From contig JAFQJD010000018.1 of NCBI GenBank assembly GCA_017415105.1, positions 62,001-126,000 on the forward strand: 64,000 nt of DNA, written 5' to 3'. The notes beneath the pieces are model-generated. The model was given only the letters and a program-made list of their open reading frames with translations, did no database searches and was not told the origin of the DNA. The translations under genes were made by a program, and so were the position numbers. Below are positions 9,152 through 18,425 of the stretch, piece after piece. Source of the stretch: Clostridia bacterium. Lineage in GTDB: Bacteria; Bacillota; Clostridia; UBA1381. Every line of letters begins with the position of its first letter. Position 1 is the stretch's first letter.

Positions 9152-9730
9152 GTGTTTTTAACTAACAAAAAAATAATCACAATATGGTATATGGTAGCTA
9201 TGGTGTTTATTGCAGCAGGTGTGGTAACAGGTGTACTGTATTATGTTTATAATTTTTTGAAAACGGCTGAGATAAAAAATTATCTTGACGGTTATACTAA
9301 TTCATTGAGAAACGGTATGAATCTCAGCAACCTTGTTAAAACGGCTTTGAAAAGTAATTCGTTTTTGTTTTTTGCGATTGCTCTTTCATCCTTTTTCAGA
9401 TTTGGTCCTTTTGTCTCGGGATTTTTTCTGATACGAAAAGGTTTTATAAGTGCATTTACAACAGCGGCAATGATAGATGTGTATGGATTTAGTGGACTTA
9501 TTCTGGCAGGTGGCTCGTTTATTCAGATAGTTTTACTTATACCAATTCTTGCGGTTTTTGCAGCAGCGTCTGTTTTTTGTTCAAAAAACAGACACTCGTT
9601 TGAAAAAAGAGATAAAATTATTTACATAATATTTTTGGCAATTGTTTTTACAATATTTTGTAGTTGTGCATTGCTTGAGGGGATAATAACCACTACATTT
9701 ATGAAATGGCTTGCTTTTAGGGTGACATAA
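9152..9730 (+). CDS. spoIIM: SpoIIM-like (DUF95 family) membrane protein
   Basis: The start is set at GTG 9152 because a G-rich site (AGGGGTGG, ending about 9147) precedes it; an ATG at 9104 lacks a site. The 192 residues have about five membrane segments with the layout of SpoIIM: an N-terminal helix (IWYMVAMVFIAAGVV), a loop, then paired helices with FFRFGPFVSGFFLIRKGF in the middle. SpoIIM is part of the DMP complex that drives engulfment by peptidoglycan degradation and recruits SpoIID and SpoIIP. The assignment rests on topology, size and position: in Bacillus and many Clostridia spoIIM lies just ahead of xerD and dacF, exactly as here. A generic stage II family membrane protein is the alternative. 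Confidence 0.65.
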   Translation: MFLTNKKIITIWYMVAMVFIAAGVVTGVLYYVYNFLKTAEIKNYLDGYTNSLRNGMNLSNLVKTALKSNSFLFFAIALSSFFRFGPFVSGFFLIRKGFISAFTTAAMIDVYGFSGLILAGGSFIQIVLLIPILAVFAAASVFCSKNRHSFEKRDKIIYIIFLAIVFTIFCSCALLEGIITTTFMKWLAFRVT

Positions 9731-9767
9731 AACCGGATTTTGTTTACAAAAAAATTGAAAAAAGGGC

Positions 9768-9795
9768 TTTACAAATCGAAAAATTGTGTTATAAT
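9768..9795 (+). promoter_or_regulatory. SigA-type promoter of xerD
   Basis: TTTACA (9768-9773) and TATAAT (9790-9795) are 16 bases apart, within the gap between the spoIIM-like gene and xerD. Confidence 0.6.
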
Positions 9796-9882
9796 ATAAA
9801 AGCAACATTTCTGTAATGTTTTTGAAAAGAAAGTTACAATTTTGAATTGTTTTATATAACTAATGTGAGAGGAAAGATACTA

Positions 9883-10767
9883 ATGAATGCATATATCGGA
9901 GAATATACCGATTTTATGAGAAATACCTGTCATAAATCTGCCAATACGGTTGAATCATACAAGCGTGATGTGACGCAGTATGTTACATATTTAAGTGAGT
10001 TGGGTATTTCAAATATTAAGAATACAACACAGACAAATGTATTGTCATATATAATGCTTCTGCAGAAGATGGGCAGAGCCACATCGACTGTTTCAAGAGT
10101 AATTGCGTCAATACGTTCATATTATCTCTATCTATTGAGAAACGGACAGGTTAATGCTGATCCGACAGTCACACTGTCATCGCCGCGTATTGAAAAGAAA
10201 CCCCCTCATGCACTGACAAACGGTGAAATAACACTTCTTTTAGAACAGCCAAAGCTGAGCGATAACAAGGGTATCCGTGACAAAGCAATGCTTGAGCTTT
10301 TGTATGCTACAGGTATACGTGTAAGCGAGCTTATCGGGCTTGACGTATCTGATGTTAACTTGTCAATGGGATATATCAGATGTTCGAATAATAAAAGTGA
10401 GCGTCTTATACCGGTAGGCAACAAGGCAGTTGATTCATTAAAGCTTTATCTTGAAAAAGCACGTATCGAGATGCTGAAGGATGTAAGGGAAACCGCACTT
10501 TTTGTAAACAGAATGGGTGACAGAATTTCACGTCAGGGCTTCTGGAAGATAATAAAACACTATCAGGAAACATCGGGGATTGAATGTGAAATAACACCAC
10601 ATTCATTGAGACACTCATTTGCAGCACATCTTATACAAAACGGTGCTGACCTTGAATCGTTAAAATCAATGATGGGGCATTCTGATATTTCATCTACTCA
10701 GGTTTATACTTGTTTTCTTGATGATAATATAAAGCGTGTTTATGAGAAAACGCATCCAAGAGCATAA
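9883..10767 (+). CDS. xerD: Tyrosine recombinase XerD
   Basis: The start is ATG 9883 behind GAGAGGA; the 294 residues match the normal XerD length. Residues 1-85 form the SAM-like core-binding domain. The catalytic domain shows R146 in TGIRVSEL, the H240-S-L-R243 motif, H266 in MGHSDI and nucleophile Y275 in TQVYT. It resolves chromosome dimers at dif with XerC during division. The position between spoIIM-like and dacF genes is conserved in Firmicutes and argues for the housekeeping recombinase and not a phage integrase. Confidence 0.92.
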   Translation: MNAYIGEYTDFMRNTCHKSANTVESYKRDVTQYVTYLSELGISNIKNTTQTNVLSYIMLLQKMGRATSTVSRVIASIRSYYLYLLRNGQVNADPTVTLSSPRIEKKPPHALTNGEITLLLEQPKLSDNKGIRDKAMLELLYATGIRVSELIGLDVSDVNLSMGYIRCSNNKSERLIPVGNKAVDSLKLYLEKARIEMLKDVRETALFVNRMGDRISRQGFWKIIKHYQETSGIECEITPHSLRHSFAAHLIQNGADLESLKSMMGHSDISSTQVYTCFLDDNIKRVYEKTHPRA

Positions 10768-10827
10768 AAGTGAATATTTTAGCATATTCTTGCTTTAGAA
10801 TAATAATCACAAAAGGAGTGTTTATTT

Positions 10828-11961
10828 ATGAAAGCAAGGGTATGCTTTTTTGTTATGAGCTTTGTTATGTTATTTGTAACGGTGGCAAAAGCAGAAAATA
10901 CGCAAATGGACGGAGTTGATGCAAAATCATACATTCTTATTGAACAGTCAACGGGCAGGGTATTATCAGAAGGTAATGCAGATGAGAGGCTGCCAATTGC
11001 AAGTGTTACTAAGGTAATGACGATGCTACTCATTATGGAGGCAATAGAGGACGGGAAAATTGATTTTGATGATATGGTAACAGTAAGCGAAAATGCGATG
11101 AGTTACGGTGGCTCAACGATGTTTCTGGAAGCAGGGGAACAATTATCTGTTCACGATATGTTAAAAGGCATAGCAGTAGCCTCGGCAAACGATGGCTGCG
11201 TTGCGATGGCAGAACATCTTACTGGTAGTGAAAGTGCGTTTATTGAACTGATGAACAAGCGTGCAAAAGAACTCGGAATGGAAAACACGAATTTTATAAA
11301 TACCAATGGACTTGACGAAGAAAATCACTATTCATCCGCACGCGATGTTGCACTTATGTCACGTGAGCTTTTAAATCATCCGAAAATAACTGAATATACC
11401 TCTATATGGACAGATGAGCTTCGTGGCGGAAAGTTTCAGCTTGCCAATACGAATAAGCTGATACGCTTTTATACGGGTGCAAACGGGCTTAAAACCGGCT
11501 CCACCTCTCAGGCGTTATGCTGTCTTAGTGCATCGGCAATACGTAGCGATATGCAGCTTATAGCCGTGGTATTAGGTGCTCCTACATCTGACAAACGGTT
11601 TTCATCAGCTCGTGCGTTGCTTGATTACGGATTTGCAAACTATAAAATAAATAAACTTGTTTCCGAAAATGAAAAAATCTGTTCTGCTGATATTATTAAC
11701 GGAACAGATGATACGGTTAAAGCAATAGCGAAAGAGGGAAGAACTGCACTTTCAGAAAAAAACAATAATAATGAAATCAAGAAACGAGTATTCGTGGATG
11801 AAGATATAAAAGCACCTGTAAATAAAGGCGACGTATTAGGCTATGTAGAGTTTGTTACTGATGGAAAAGTTATAGATAAAGTTGACATAATATCTGAAAA
11901 AGCTGTCAAAAAGAAAGGAATCGGAGCAATAATTAAAGATATTGTTGTTGGTTTTATGTAA
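10828..11961 (+). CDS. dacF: D-alanyl-D-alanine carboxypeptidase (DacF/PBP5 family)
   Basis: The product has 377 residues, with a signal peptide (MKARVCFF... ending AKA) and a start behind AAAGGAG. The three serine-peptidase motifs are S59-V-T-K62, S119-A-N121 and K222-T-G. The C-terminal 110 residues form a beta-sandwich and end with an amphipathic, basic helix that would hold the protein to the membrane. It trims the terminal D-Ala from peptidoglycan stem peptides and so limits cross-linking, a job DacF performs during spore cortex formation. In Bacillus the spoIIA operon follows dacF; here a P-loop/Asp23 protein gene does. Confidence 0.9.
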   Translation: MKARVCFFVMSFVMLFVTVAKAENTQMDGVDAKSYILIEQSTGRVLSEGNADERLPIASVTKVMTMLLIMEAIEDGKIDFDDMVTVSENAMSYGGSTMFLEAGEQLSVHDMLKGIAVASANDGCVAMAEHLTGSESAFIELMNKRAKELGMENTNFINTNGLDEENHYSSARDVALMSRELLNHPKITEYTSIWTDELRGGKFQLANTNKLIRFYTGANGLKTGSTSQALCCLSASAIRSDMQLIAVVLGAPTSDKRFSSARALLDYGFANYKINKLVSENEKICSADIINGTDDTVKAIAKEGRTALSEKNNNNEIKKRVFVDEDIKAPVNKGDVLGYVEFVTDGKVIDKVDIISEKAVKKKGIGAIIKDIVVGFM

Positions 11962-12041
11962 AAATAGAAAAAACTCTGTACAAAAAGGGAAGTTTGTGAT
12001 AAAATAAACAGAAAGGAAATTACGACGGGAGTACACAAGAG

Positions 12042-12860
12042 ATGAACGTAATTGCATTTGTAGGGCCGAGCGGTACGGGGAAAAGTTATCGTTCACTTAT
12101 AATAGCAAAAGAGAATAATGCAGACGGTATAATAGATGACGGACTTCTGATTTCTCAGGGTAAGGTCATTGCAGGCACATCTGCCAAGAAAGAAGATACT
12201 CGTATTGCTTCTGTTAAGCATGCACTTTTTATACCGCCGAAGTATGCACACGAGATGCGTTCCGCTCTGAAAAAATCAAAGATAAAAAAGCTTATGATTT
12301 TAGGCACATCCGAGAATATGGCAGAGAAAATCGCAAAACGTCTTGAGGTTGGCCCGATAGAGCAATTTATACACATTGAAGATGTCGCAACAGAAGATGA
12401 GATTGCAATGGCGAACAGGATGCGAATGGAGGATGGAAAACACGTTATTCCTGTGCCTACTTTTGAAATACAGAAAGATTTTTCGGGCTATTTTCTGCAT
12501 CCATTAAGACGTTTTCAACCAAATCTTGATGTTGAAGAAAAAACAGCCGAAGCTGATAAATCAATTGTACGACCGACATTTTCGTATATGGGCGACTTTG
12601 TCATTTCGGATGAGGTAGTAATACAGCTTGCAATTCATGAAGCGATGAAGGTTCAAGGCATCCACAAGATTAACAACATAAATGTCCGTAAAACAAACCA
12701 CGGTGCTCATATTGATATTACAGCAACGGTTAAGTACGGATGTCACGTGCCCACGGTATGCCGTCGTGCACAGCAGCTTATACGCCATACCATAGAGGAG
12801 CTTGCCTCGGTAAATGTACGTCGGGTACATTTTCTGGTACGTAATTTATATATAGATTAA
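12042..12860 (+). CDS. P-loop NTPase fused to an Asp23/Gls24-like domain
   Basis: This 272-residue protein has a Walker A motif, G8-P-S-G-T-G-K-S15, and a roughly 150-residue kinase-like or AAA-like fold with IIDDGLLI as a possible metal-binding strand. The last 110 residues (from SYMGDFVISDEVV) have the VIQLAIHEAMKVQGI helix and the repeated strands of the Asp23/Gls24 family, known from alkaline-shock and envelope-stress proteins. No lid or base-specificity motifs are visible, so the nucleotide substrate is unknown. It lies 80 bases after dacF and 20 bases before ilvB in one direction. A role in cell-envelope stress is a guess from the C-terminal domain. Confidence 0.7.
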   Translation: MNVIAFVGPSGTGKSYRSLIIAKENNADGIIDDGLLISQGKVIAGTSAKKEDTRIASVKHALFIPPKYAHEMRSALKKSKIKKLMILGTSENMAEKIAKRLEVGPIEQFIHIEDVATEDEIAMANRMRMEDGKHVIPVPTFEIQKDFSGYFLHPLRRFQPNLDVEEKTAEADKSIVRPTFSYMGDFVISDEVVIQLAIHEAMKVQGIHKINNINVRKTNHGAHIDITATVKYGCHVPTVCRRAQQLIRHTIEELASVNVRRVHFLVRNLYID

Positions 12861-12880
12861 AAGATACGAAGGAGATAATA

Positions 12881-14551
12881 ATGCAGTTAACAGGAGCACA
12901 GATACTAATAGAATGTATGAAAGAGCAGGGGGTTGACACCATTTTCGGATACCCAGGCGGTGCTATATTAAACGTATATGATGAGCTTTATAAGCACAGT
13001 GATGAAATAAGACACGTTCTTGTGTCACACGAGCAGGGTGCATCCCATGCTGCAGACGGTTATGCGAGAGCAACAGGTAGGGTAGGAGTATGTTTTGCAA
13101 CATCAGGTCCGGGTGCAACAAACCTTGTAACGGGTCTTGCTACGGCAAATATTGACTCAATTCCCGTTGTGGCAATTACGTGTAATGTAGGCACATCACT
13201 TCTTGGCAAGGACAGCTTTCAGGAGGTAACAATTTCAGAGGTTGTAAAACCCGTTACAAAGGAAAGCCATATTGTAACTGATGTAAATGAGCTTGCGGAC
13301 ACTATAAGAAATGCATTCTATACTGCAATGAGTGGCAGACGCGGTCCTGTTCTGATAGATATACCAAAGGATGTCACTGCGAATATGGCAGAATATACAC
13401 AAAAAACACCAAAGAAGCCTGTAGCTGTAAGTAAGACTATAGATAAAGAATCACTTAAAAGATGTGCAGAGCTTATCAATGCATCGGAAAAACCGTATAT
13501 TTTTGTCGGCGGCGGTGTTATTTCAGCTGATGCATCCGGAGAACTTAAAGAGTTTGCATATAAAATTGATGCACCTGTATGCGATACACTAATGGGTAAA
13601 GGTGCATTTGACGGTACAGATGAGAGATATACCGGAATGCTTGGTATGCACGGAACAAAAACGTCTAATTTTGGTGTAAGTAAATGCGATTTGCTTATTG
13701 CAATCGGTGCAAGATTTTCGGACCGTGTTTATGGTAATGCAAATAATTTTGCTCCGAATGCAAAGATTATACATATAGACATTGATAAAAAAGAAATCGG
13801 TAAAAATGTGCGTGCTGATGAATGTGTAATCGGCGATGCAAAAGAGATATTAAAGGAGCTTAATAAGCTTGTTGTTACTGCTTCTCATACAGAGTGGCGT
13901 AAAGAAATTTCAGAAATGACTGAAAAATTCCCGCTAATGTATGATAAAAATGTGCTTACGGGTCCCGGTGCAATATCAGAAATCTATCGTCAGACAAACG
14001 GTGATGCGATTATATCAACAGAGGTTGGTCAGCATCAGATGTGGTCTGCACAGTTCTACAAATTTAAAGCTCCGCGTCAGTTTCTGTCATCCGGAGGTCT
14101 TGGTACAATGGGCTACGGACTTGGTGCTGCATTGGGTGCAAAATCTGCATTCCCTGAAAAAACAGTTATCAATATAGCAGGTGATGGTGGTTTCAGAATG
14201 AATATGAACGAGCTTGCTACAGCATCAAGAAATAATATTTCGGTTATTGAAGTCATAATCAATAATAAGGTTTTAGGTATGGTACGTCAGTGGCAGAATT
14301 TGTTCTACGGACAGCGTTATTCGCATACAATCCTTGATGATGGTGTTGATTTTGTAAAGATTGCTCAAGCACTTGGATGTGTTGGTATGCGTGCAGAAAC
14401 TCCAGAAGAATTTTCGGAAGCTCTGAGAACTGCACTTACACTTAATAAGCCGGTTGTTATTGATTGCCGTATTGATAAGGATGACAAGGTGTATCCTATG
14501 GTTGCACCCGGAGAGTCGATTTCCAAGGCTTTTGATGCGACTGATATGTAA
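12881..14551 (+). CDS. ilvB: Acetolactate synthase, catalytic subunit
   Basis: The 556-residue protein is of normal length for the large subunit. It condenses two pyruvates to 2-acetolactate, or pyruvate with 2-oxobutyrate, in branched-chain amino-acid synthesis. It has the three ThDP-enzyme domains: the Pyr domain with catalytic E51 in SHEQGASHAADGYARATG, a central FAD/Rossmann domain (IFVGGGVI, IAIGARFSDR), and the PP domain with the GDG...N cofactor motif near residue 433 (AGDGGFRMNMNEL). The start follows GAAGGAG. No regulatory subunit gene (ilvN) or other ilv/leu gene is adjacent, so either the subunit lies elsewhere or this isolated copy works alone. A terminator follows. Confidence 0.92.
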   Translation: MQLTGAQILIECMKEQGVDTIFGYPGGAILNVYDELYKHSDEIRHVLVSHEQGASHAADGYARATGRVGVCFATSGPGATNLVTGLATANIDSIPVVAITCNVGTSLLGKDSFQEVTISEVVKPVTKESHIVTDVNELADTIRNAFYTAMSGRRGPVLIDIPKDVTANMAEYTQKTPKKPVAVSKTIDKESLKRCAELINASEKPYIFVGGGVISADASGELKEFAYKIDAPVCDTLMGKGAFDGTDERYTGMLGMHGTKTSNFGVSKCDLLIAIGARFSDRVYGNANNFAPNAKIIHIDIDKKEIGKNVRADECVIGDAKEILKELNKLVVTASHTEWRKEISEMTEKFPLMYDKNVLTGPGAISEIYRQTNGDAIISTEVGQHQMWSAQFYKFKAPRQFLSSGGLGTMGYGLGAALGAKSAFPEKTVINIAGDGGFRMNMNELATASRNNISVIEVIINNKVLGMVRQWQNLFYGQRYSHTILDDGVDFVKIAQALGCVGMRAETPEEFSEALRTALTLNKPVVIDCRIDKDDKVYPMVAPGESISKAFDATDM

Positions 14552-14558
14552 TAATTCT

Positions 14559-14584
14559 GGCGACAGATGTCTGTCGCCGTTTTT
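14559..14584 (+). terminator. Terminator after ilvB
   Basis: The nine-pair stem GGCGACAGA (14559-14567) with its exact complement (14570-14578) is followed by GTTTTT. The next gene starts 15 bases later. Confidence 0.85.
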
Positions 14585-14598
14585 GATAGGAGAACGAT

Positions 14599-16155
14599 AT
14601 GATAAGAATATCAAATATTAACTATCCATTGACACTTGATGAGGCAAATCTGCCGGAGTTTGTTGCAAAAAAATATAAACTTTCTGATATAAAAAATTTC
14701 AGAATAGTTAAGCAGTCAATAGACGCAAGAAAGAAAAATGATATTCATTATGTTTACACTGTTGATATATCCGCCGATAATGAGGACAAGCTTATACGAA
14801 AAAACAAAAATTTCACTAAAGCCGTATTGAGTTCTTACAGATTGCCCGAATGTGACAGAAAGGGTAAAACAGTAGTTATTGCAGGCTTTGGCCCTGCGGG
14901 TATTATGTGTGCACACGCACTTTCAAAAACGGGATTTAAAGTAATAGTTCTTGAGCGTGGAGAGGCAGTTGATGAACGCATTAAATCGGTTGACCGACTG
15001 AAAAAAGAAGGTGTTTTAAATCCTGAATCAAATATACAGTTCGGCGAAGGCGGTGCAGGTACCTTTTCGGACGGAAAACTCACAACGGGAGTTAATGACG
15101 AAAGAATAGCATACATTCTTGATGAATTTGCACATCACGGTGCACCACAGGAAATAACCTACCGTGCAAAACCGCATATCGGAACAGACAAGCTCCGTGA
15201 GATGGTTAAATCCTTCCGTGAGGATATAATCAGCATGGGTGGCGAAATACGGTTTTCACATAAGCTTACGGGAATAAATGTTAAGAATGGGAAACTTGTT
15301 TCTTTAACAGTTAATGATGATTATGAGATAGAAACAGATACACTTGTTCTTGCAACAGGACACAGTGCACGTGATATATTTAAAATGATGAAAAACCTTG
15401 GTGCTGATATGGAACGCAAGGTTTTTGCAATCGGTGCACGAATTGAGCATCTGCAGGATAAAATAAACTTCGCACAGTACGGTGATGCAAAGGACCTTTT
15501 ACCGCCTGCAGATTATAAACTTGCGGTTAAAACACCGTCGGGCAGAAATGTTTATACCTTCTGTATGTGTCCGGGCGGAGAAGTGGTTGCATCGGCATCT
15601 GAAGAGGGCGGAGTTGTAACCAATGGTATGAGCTACTTTGCACGTGATGGCAAAAACGCAAACAGTGCTTTGCTCGTTAATGTAACACCCGAGGATTTGC
15701 CGGGTGATGATGTGCTTGAAGGGTGTAAATTCCAAAGAGAAATAGAGAAAAAAGCATATGATTTGTGTGGCGGATATTATGCTCCGTGTCAGACTGTAGG
15801 CGATTTTCTTTTTGACAATGGATGTTTGGCGGAAGTTGAGGCGACATATGAGCCTGGCGTAAAAATGTGCAAGTTAGACGAGCTATTGCCGGGATTTGTA
15901 ACAGATGCGATGCGTGAGGCGTTGCCGCTTCTTGATAAAAAGCTAAATGGCTTTGCAGATAACGGTGCAGTCCTTACAGCACCGGAAACACGCTCATCAT
16001 CACCGGTCAGGATTGTACGTGATGCCGTGACTTTGATGTCAGATATATCAGGAGTATACCCATGCGGTGAGGGTGCAGGGTATGCCGGCGGAATAATGAC
16101 CGCAGCAATTGACGGAATTAAAGTAGCAGAAGCTATTATTCGTAAGGAGAATTAA
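14599..16155 (+). CDS. FAD-dependent oxidoreductase (COG2509 family)
   Basis: This cytoplasmic protein has 518 residues, starts behind TAGGAG, and has an N-terminal 90-residue alpha/beta domain with RKKNDIHYVY. A dinucleotide-binding motif, GFGPAGIMCAHAL, begins near residue 96 and VLERGEAVDER follows. The segments SNIQFGEGGAGTFSDGKL and VLATGHSARDIF, and a C-terminal second nucleotide strand with GVYPCGEGAGYAGGIMTAA, are typical of COG2509, a widespread but functionally uncharacterised family. The substrate cannot be inferred. It is followed after one base by a DMT transporter gene, so the two are probably one transcript. Confidence 0.85.
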   Translation: MIRISNINYPLTLDEANLPEFVAKKYKLSDIKNFRIVKQSIDARKKNDIHYVYTVDISADNEDKLIRKNKNFTKAVLSSYRLPECDRKGKTVVIAGFGPAGIMCAHALSKTGFKVIVLERGEAVDERIKSVDRLKKEGVLNPESNIQFGEGGAGTFSDGKLTTGVNDERIAYILDEFAHHGAPQEITYRAKPHIGTDKLREMVKSFREDIISMGGEIRFSHKLTGINVKNGKLVSLTVNDDYEIETDTLVLATGHSARDIFKMMKNLGADMERKVFAIGARIEHLQDKINFAQYGDAKDLLPPADYKLAVKTPSGRNVYTFCMCPGGEVVASASEEGGVVTNGMSYFARDGKNANSALLVNVTPEDLPGDDVLEGCKFQREIEKKAYDLCGGYYAPCQTVGDFLFDNGCLAEVEATYEPGVKMCKLDELLPGFVTDAMREALPLLDKKLNGFADNGAVLTAPETRSSSPVRIVRDAVTLMSDISGVYPCGEGAGYAGGIMTAAIDGIKVAEAIIRKEN

Positions 16156-16156
16156 A

Positions 16157-17029
16157 ATGTTAATTAAAAATAAAACTGCCAAAGGAGCATTGTGCATTAT
16201 CCTTTCTGCATTTTTCTTCGCACTGATGGGACTTTTTGTACAGCTTTCCGGTGATTTACCGTCGTTTCAGAAAAGCTTTTTTAGAAACGCAGTTGCGGCT
16301 GTAGTTGCAGGTGTTATTCTTATAAAAGAGGGCGGCGGATTTAAGTGGAAAGAGGGGAGTCTTTTATACCTTGTCCTGCGGGCAGTGTTTGGTACAGTTG
16401 GTGTGCTTTGTAATTTCTATGCACTTGACCATATGATTTTATCGGATGCATTGATGCTCAATAAGCTTTCTCCGTTCTTTGCGGTTATTCTGTCTTATTT
16501 TGTACTGCGTGAAAAAATCGGTATGTTTCAATTGTCTATGGTGTTACTTGCATTTTTCGGAAGTCTTTTTATAATCAAACCAACGCCCGAACTCTTAAAC
16601 CCTGCAAGCATTATGGGATTATTAGGTGGGCTTGGTGCAGGTGCAGCATATACAATGGTACGAAAACTCACAGGAATAGGTGAGAGGAAAACATATATAG
16701 TGTTTTTCTTTTCGGCATTTTCGTGTTTGTGTCTGTTACCGTGGCTTATATTCAATTATACTTCAATGACGTTTATTCAGACACTGTATCTGATTTTGGC
16801 AGGCGTATGTGCAGCTCTCGGACAGTTTTCGATTACTGCGGCATATTCGTATGCACCTGCACGTGAAATTTCTGTATACGACTATACACAGATAATTTTC
16901 TCAACTCTGATGAGTTTGATTGTTTTCGGAACAGTACCGGATTTGTTGAGTGTAACAGGGTATGTCATTATATGTTCAGCAACGGTCGCTATGTTTTTTA
17001 AGAACAGAAAAATATCAAATAATTCTTGA
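16157..17029 (+). CDS. DMT-superfamily (EamA) transporter
   Basis: The product has 290 residues with about ten transmembrane helices in two EamA halves (first half ends near YFVLREKIG, second begins near MGLLGGLGAGAAYTMVRKL). Family members export amino acids, metabolites or nucleotide sugars; the substrate is unknown. The start follows AAGGAG one base after the FAD oxidoreductase stop, indicating translational coupling. The TGA stop codon (17027-17029) lies inside the -35 box of the next promoter. Confidence 0.85.
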   Translation: MLIKNKTAKGALCIILSAFFFALMGLFVQLSGDLPSFQKSFFRNAVAAVVAGVILIKEGGGFKWKEGSLLYLVLRAVFGTVGVLCNFYALDHMILSDALMLNKLSPFFAVILSYFVLREKIGMFQLSMVLLAFFGSLFIIKPTPELLNPASIMGLLGGLGAGAAYTMVRKLTGIGERKTYIVFFFSAFSCLCLLPWLIFNYTSMTFIQTLYLILAGVCAALGQFSITAAYSYAPAREISVYDYTQIIFSTLMSLIVFGTVPDLLSVTGYVIICSATVAMFFKNRKISNNS

Positions 17030-17054
17030 CATATTTTACTATATTTGTTATAAT
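17026..17054 (+). promoter_or_regulatory. Consensus SigA promoter of the antiporter gene
   Basis: TTGACA (17026-17031) and TATAAT (17049-17054) have a 17-base spacer and both are perfect consensus. The -35 box overlaps the stop codon of the transporter gene. Transcription would start near 17061, which rules out the ATG at 17026 as the antiporter start. Confidence 0.9.
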
Positions 17055-17091
17055 CGGTGAAGTTGGAATTTTTTTAGGGGGAAGTGTGAAA

Positions 17092-18384
17092 ATGGGAACA
17101 TTATTATCTGTATCAATTGCACTTTTGGCAGGGCTTATAATGACAAGAGTATTTAAGCCGTTTAAGCTGCCGTCAGTAACGGCATACCTTATAGCAGGTG
17201 TGTTAATCGGCCCATATTGTATGGGTGCATTGGGCATTGAGGGGCTTGGATTTAACTCTCACGAAGCTGTGAGCAGACTGTCTCTTATTTCGGAGGTTGC
17301 ATTAGGTTTTATTGCGTTTTCTATCGGAAACGAGTTTATATTAAGTGATTTAAAGAAAACAGGAAAGCAGGCATTGGTTATCGGTATTTTTCAGGCTGTG
17401 GCGGCTACTTTATTGGTAGATGTTGCACTTTTTGCTCTGCATCTTGCAATGCCTGAAAAGCTCACAGTAGCACAGACTATAACACTTGGTGCTATTGCAA
17501 CTGCAACAGCACCGGCGGCGACTTTAATGGTAGTACGCCAGTATAAAGCAAAAGGTCCGCTCACAAAACTGCTTTTGCCTATCGTTGCACTTGACGATGC
17601 GGTGGGTCTTGTTGTTTTTGCTGTATCATTCGGAATAGCAAAAACTCTCATATCCGGAACCGTGGATTTTGTTTCTATATTTATAAACCCGCTTGTAGAA
17701 ATAGTATGTTCGCTTGCTTTAGGTGCAGTTATGGGTTGGATTTTAACACAGCTTGAAAAACTGTTCAACTCCAACACAAACCGCTTAAATCTGACAATTG
17801 CAGTGGTATTTCTGACTGCATCACTGTCTATGATAGATTTTCATATCGGGCAGGTGCATATAAGCTTTTCATCACTTCTTACGTGTATGATGCTCGGAAC
17901 AATATTCTGTAACATATGTCCTTTGTCGCACGACCTTATGGCATCAGCTGATAAATGGACATCACCGCTTTTTGCACTGTTTTTTGTAATCAGTGGTGCT
18001 GAGCTTGAGTTAAGTGTATTTACTGACTGGGCAATTGTTGTTATAGGCGTAGTATATATAATTTCACGTTCAATTGGTAAGTATACCGGAGCATTTGCGA
18101 GTGCAAAGCTTACAAAGTGTGCTCCGCAAATATGCAAATATCTTGGTATAACACTTCTTCCGCAGGCAGGTGTTGCACTTGGTATGTGTACAACGGCAAT
18201 GCAACTCGGAGCAGAGGGTGCACTTATACGTAACATAACTTTGTTTGCCGTGCTTATATATGAGCTGTTCGGACCACTCTTTACGCGTCAGGCACTTCAG
18301 GCAGCAGGCGAGATTCATCCAAAACCGCACGAGGTTATACACCGCAGAAACAAAAAGCTGGAAGATGCCAAAAACAGAGACTAA
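17092..18384 (+). CDS. Cation:proton antiporter, CPA2 family
   Basis: The protein has 430 residues from ATG 17092; GTG 17086 is also possible because the site AGGGGG (17076-17081) lies between the two optimal spacings. It has about 12 transmembrane helices with the Na+/H+ exchanger fold: TAYLIAGVLIGP in helix 2, GFIAFSIGNEF, the discontinuous-helix segment ATATAPAATLMVVRQY, and ALDDAVGLVVFA with the paired aspartates of the ion site. It lacks the RCK/TrkA-N domain of KefB/KefC. It likely exchanges Na+ or K+ for H+ across the membrane. It is transcribed from its own promoter. Confidence 0.85.
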   Translation: MGTLLSVSIALLAGLIMTRVFKPFKLPSVTAYLIAGVLIGPYCMGALGIEGLGFNSHEAVSRLSLISEVALGFIAFSIGNEFILSDLKKTGKQALVIGIFQAVAATLLVDVALFALHLAMPEKLTVAQTITLGAIATATAPAATLMVVRQYKAKGPLTKLLLPIVALDDAVGLVVFAVSFGIAKTLISGTVDFVSIFINPLVEIVCSLALGAVMGWILTQLEKLFNSNTNRLNLTIAVVFLTASLSMIDFHIGQVHISFSSLLTCMMLGTIFCNICPLSHDLMASADKWTSPLFALFFVISGAELELSVFTDWAIVVIGVVYIISRSIGKYTGAFASAKLTKCAPQICKYLGITLLPQAGVALGMCTTAMQLGAEGALIRNITLFAVLIYELFGPLFTRQALQAAGEIHPKPHEVIHRRNKKLEDAKNRD

Positions 18385-18386
18385 CC

Positions 18387-18425
18387 AAAAAACACATATC
18401 TTCTTATTGATGATATGTGTTTTTT
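18387..18425. terminator. Bidirectional terminator between antiporter and CYTH genes
   Basis: A 14-base arm (18387-18400) and its exact complement (18412-18425) flank an 11-base loop; A and T runs at the ends serve both strands. The right arm is also coding sequence of the CYTH gene, whose stop codon lies in the loop. Confidence 0.88.

Noticed and set aside
10782-10812. Sporulation-sigma-like GCATA before dacF
   Set aside because: The -35-like GCATA is present but the matching -10 region does not fit SigF or SigG consensus at the right distance.
12861-12880. T-box or attenuator before ilvB
   Set aside because: Only 20 bases separate it from the previous gene, too short for such an element.
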